A stretch of DNA of 23,257 nt from GCA-2698665 sp038101125 (GTDB lineage Bacteria; Pseudomonadota; Gammaproteobacteria; GCA-002705445; GCA-002716945). A program made the translations under genes and the position numbers. Below the pieces are notes generated by a model. It ran no database searches, was not told the origin of the DNA, and saw only the letters and a list, made by a program, of their open reading frames with translations. Shown here piece by piece: positions 21,766-23,257 of this stretch (position 1 is its first letter; every line of letters begins with the position of its first letter). The DNA is taken from NCBI GenBank assembly GCA_038101125.1, contig JAYNVZ010000017.1:1-23257 (forward strand), written 5' to 3'.

Positions 21766-22839
21766 TTATTTAATATAGTTTATTGAATCATTTACAATTT
21801 TATGAGTTGTATCCTCAGGGAATATATTTTGTATATTTTTAGCTAAAGAATATATTTTTTTTGAATCATTTAATAAAATATTTATAATAGAAACAAAGTT
21901 TTCAACAAAATCATCAGATTCCTCAAGCATAATAGCAGAAGAGTTTTTTGCTAGATAGTTAGCATTTAACACCTGATGATTATCTGTAGCATATGGGAAC
22001 GGTACGAGCAGTGAAGCTCGACCGATTATTGATAACTCAGCTATTGAGGTTGAACCTGCTCTGCAGACAACTAAGTCAGACCATTCATATAAGGAGCCTA
22101 TATCATTAGAGTATGATATAACATCTGCATTTAACTGATATGAATTATATTTATCCATAACAGCTTTACAATCCTTCTGCCCTGTAATATGTTTTATAGA
22201 AATATTTTTATTATAAAAGTGTGAAAAAGCAAAAGGCATGGTTTTGTTGAGAAACTTGGATCCTTGACTTCCACCCATTACCATAATATTAATTGACGAT
22301 TTATTATTTTTATATTTATTTTCAGGATTAGTAAGCTTAGTAAAAGATTCTCGTACAGGGTTTCCCGTATAGATGATGTTCTTATTATTTTTATTGAAAC
22401 TTAATGGAAATGTTTCATATATTCGTTTTGCAAAATAATAATTAATCTTATTTGCAGTTCCAACTATTGCATTCTGTTCATGTATAATAACAGGTATCGA
22501 CATTATGTAAGCAGCAAAGGAAGGTGCAACACTTACAAATCCACCAAAACCAAAGACCATGTTTGGTTTATATTTTTTAAATATCAAAAATGATTGGATA
22601 ATTGACTGTGAGAATGAAATCAATGAAACTATTTTCTTGGTTAAACTCTTTCCTCTGATACCTTGAGAGTTTATCTTTTTCATTATTATGTTAGGCTCCA
22701 GAACAATTTTATCTTCCAAACCATTTGGTGTTCCAATCCATAAAATCTTATAGCCTTGAGAAATATATTTTTTTGCTATGGAGAGCGCCGGATATATATG
22801 CCCGCCTGTTCCACTTGCTAATATTGCTATGGTTTTCAT
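21766..22839 (-). CDS. murG: UDP-GlcNAc:lipid I N-acetylglucosaminyltransferase MurG
   Basis: This 357-residue GT-B glycosyltransferase makes lipid II from lipid I on the inner face of the membrane. The N-terminal glycine loop LASGTGGHIYPAL (7-19) is canonical, as are GFGGFVSVAP, IIHEQNAIVGTANK and GGSQGSKFLN. The donor-binding region VCRAGSTSIAELSIIGRASLLVPFPYATDNHQ is complete. A GAGGG lies 10 nt before the ATG, overlapping the end of ftsW; it is one of the better ribosome sites here. It follows ftsW (2-bp gap), as in E. coli, but is followed by murB rather than murC. Confidence 0.97.
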   Translation of the reverse strand: MKTIAILASGTGGHIYPALSIAKKYISQGYKILWIGTPNGLEDKIVLEPNIIMKKINSQGIRGKSLTKKIVSLISFSQSIIQSFLIFKKYKPNMVFGFGGFVSVAPSFAAYIMSIPVIIHEQNAIVGTANKINYYFAKRIYETFPLSFNKNNKNIIYTGNPVRESFTKLTNPENKYKNNKSSINIMVMGGSQGSKFLNKTMPFAFSHFYNKNISIKHITGQKDCKAVMDKYNSYQLNADVISYSNDIGSLYEWSDLVVCRAGSTSIAELSIIGRASLLVPFPYATDNHQVLNANYLAKNSSAIMLEESDDFVENFVSIINILLNDSKKIYSLAKNIQNIFPEDTTHKIVNDSINYIK

Positions 22840-22841
22840 AA

Positions 22842-23257
22842 TTAGTATTCCCTCAGGACAGCTTGACTTATTTTCTGTCTATTTTCTATCTGAATACGTA
22901 TTAATAAACCAAAAAAGATGAACATAATTAGCAAGTTTGTTCCACCATAGCTTATGAAAGGCAAACCCATTCCTTTTGTTGGAGCTAGCCCAATATTTAC
23001 TAAAATATGAATCAATGCTTGGAATGTGATGAAAAAACTAATCGTATAAGACAGATATGAAGCAAATTGAAGATTATTTTTAGATGACATTATAGCTAAT
23101 CTAATAATTCTAAAAAAGATAATAACAAATAGCAAAATAATAATTAAAGAAAAGATAAGCCCTAATTCTTCAGCTATAAGTGCAAATATAAAATCATTAT
23201 AAGACTCTGGTAAATAGTTTAATTTTTGAACACTTGATCCTAACCCTAATCCAAAAA
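22842..23257 (-). CDS. ftsW: Lipid II polymerase FtsW, C-terminal part (runs off the window)
   Basis: This is the last third or so of a SEDS-family septal peptidoglycan polymerase. The frame is open from the right edge of the window with no start inside. It begins FGLGLGSSVQKLNYLPESYN and continues DFIFALIAEELGLIFS, the diagnostic FtsW/RodA segment. GMGLPFISYGGTNLLIMF follows in a later membrane helix, and the protein ends in a basic cytoplasmic tail. FtsW rather than RodA is chosen because murG follows 2 bp later, as in the standard dcw cluster. Internal Met codons near 23135 are not the true start. Confidence 0.93.
   Translation of the reverse strand, partial: FGLGLGSSVQKLNYLPESYNDFIFALIAEELGLIFSLIIILLFVIIFFRIIRLAIMSSKNNLQFASYLSYTISFFITFQALIHILVNIGLAPTKGMGLPFISYGGTNLLIMFIFFGLLIRIQIENRQKISQAVLREY

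Noticed and set aside
1..23257. CRISPR array, insertion sequence, prophage, toxin-antitoxin or tRNA gene
   Set aside because: No spaced direct repeats, transposase, terminal inverted repeats, phage genes or cloverleaf sequence were seen; the window is nearly filled by conserved housekeeping genes.

Overview
This is a compact, AT-rich stretch (about 30% GC by eye) of a bacterial chromosome. It is almost entirely housekeeping genes, and no stretch above roughly 105 bp lacks a gene. LpxC, BamD, ZapD, a DciA-type protein, a Nudix-ThiE fusion, and the orders rluD-pgeF and secA-argJ-nudix point to Gammaproteobacteria. Low GC, very short intergenic gaps and overlapping genes resemble a streamlined free-living marine lineage (SAR86-like or similar). 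The exact lineage is an inference. Two runs of N (209-240 and 20533-20542) show a gapped draft assembly.

Layout: (1) 1-2200, minus strand: fmdB-like zinc ribbon, aspS and the first codons of nadA. (2) 2305-2942, plus strand: two overlapping monoheme cytochrome c genes. (3) 2944-8564, minus strand, read from high to low coordinate: rluD, pgeF, an RND adaptor and an RND transporter, packed as one operon. (4) 8600-9484, plus strand: bamD. (5) 9471-10220, minus strand: nadE, overlapping bamD tail to tail. (6) 10324-11962, plus strand: a PP0621-like zinc-ribbon membrane protein, a 25-codon membrane peptide, coaE and zapD. (7) 11969-16632, minus strand: secA, argJ and the Nudix-ThiE fusion. (8) 16693-16962, plus strand: a short dciA. 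(9) 16969-23257, minus strand: a division and cell-wall (dcw) cluster, read as ftsW (partial), murG, murB, ddl, ftsQ, ftsA, lpxC.

The cell-envelope theme dominates: peptidoglycan precursors (murG, murB, ddl), division (ftsW, ftsQ, ftsA, zapD), lipid A (lpxC), outer-membrane assembly (bamD), secretion (secA), peptidoglycan quality control (pgeF) and efflux. The rest covers NAD (nadA, nadE), CoA, arginine and thiamine metabolism, Asp-tRNA charging and periplasmic electron transfer.

I found no mobile element, CRISPR array, phage or defence system, and no clearly new multigene system. The observations most worth checking are: the dcw cluster lacks ftsZ between ftsA and lpxC and lacks murC between murG and murB, although FtsA and the FtsZ partner ZapD are intact; the RND adaptor has essentially no alpha-helical hairpin and the operon has no outer-membrane channel; and two genes (bamD, dciA) have a consensus -10 box placed so that transcription should start on the ATG, predicting leaderless mRNAs.
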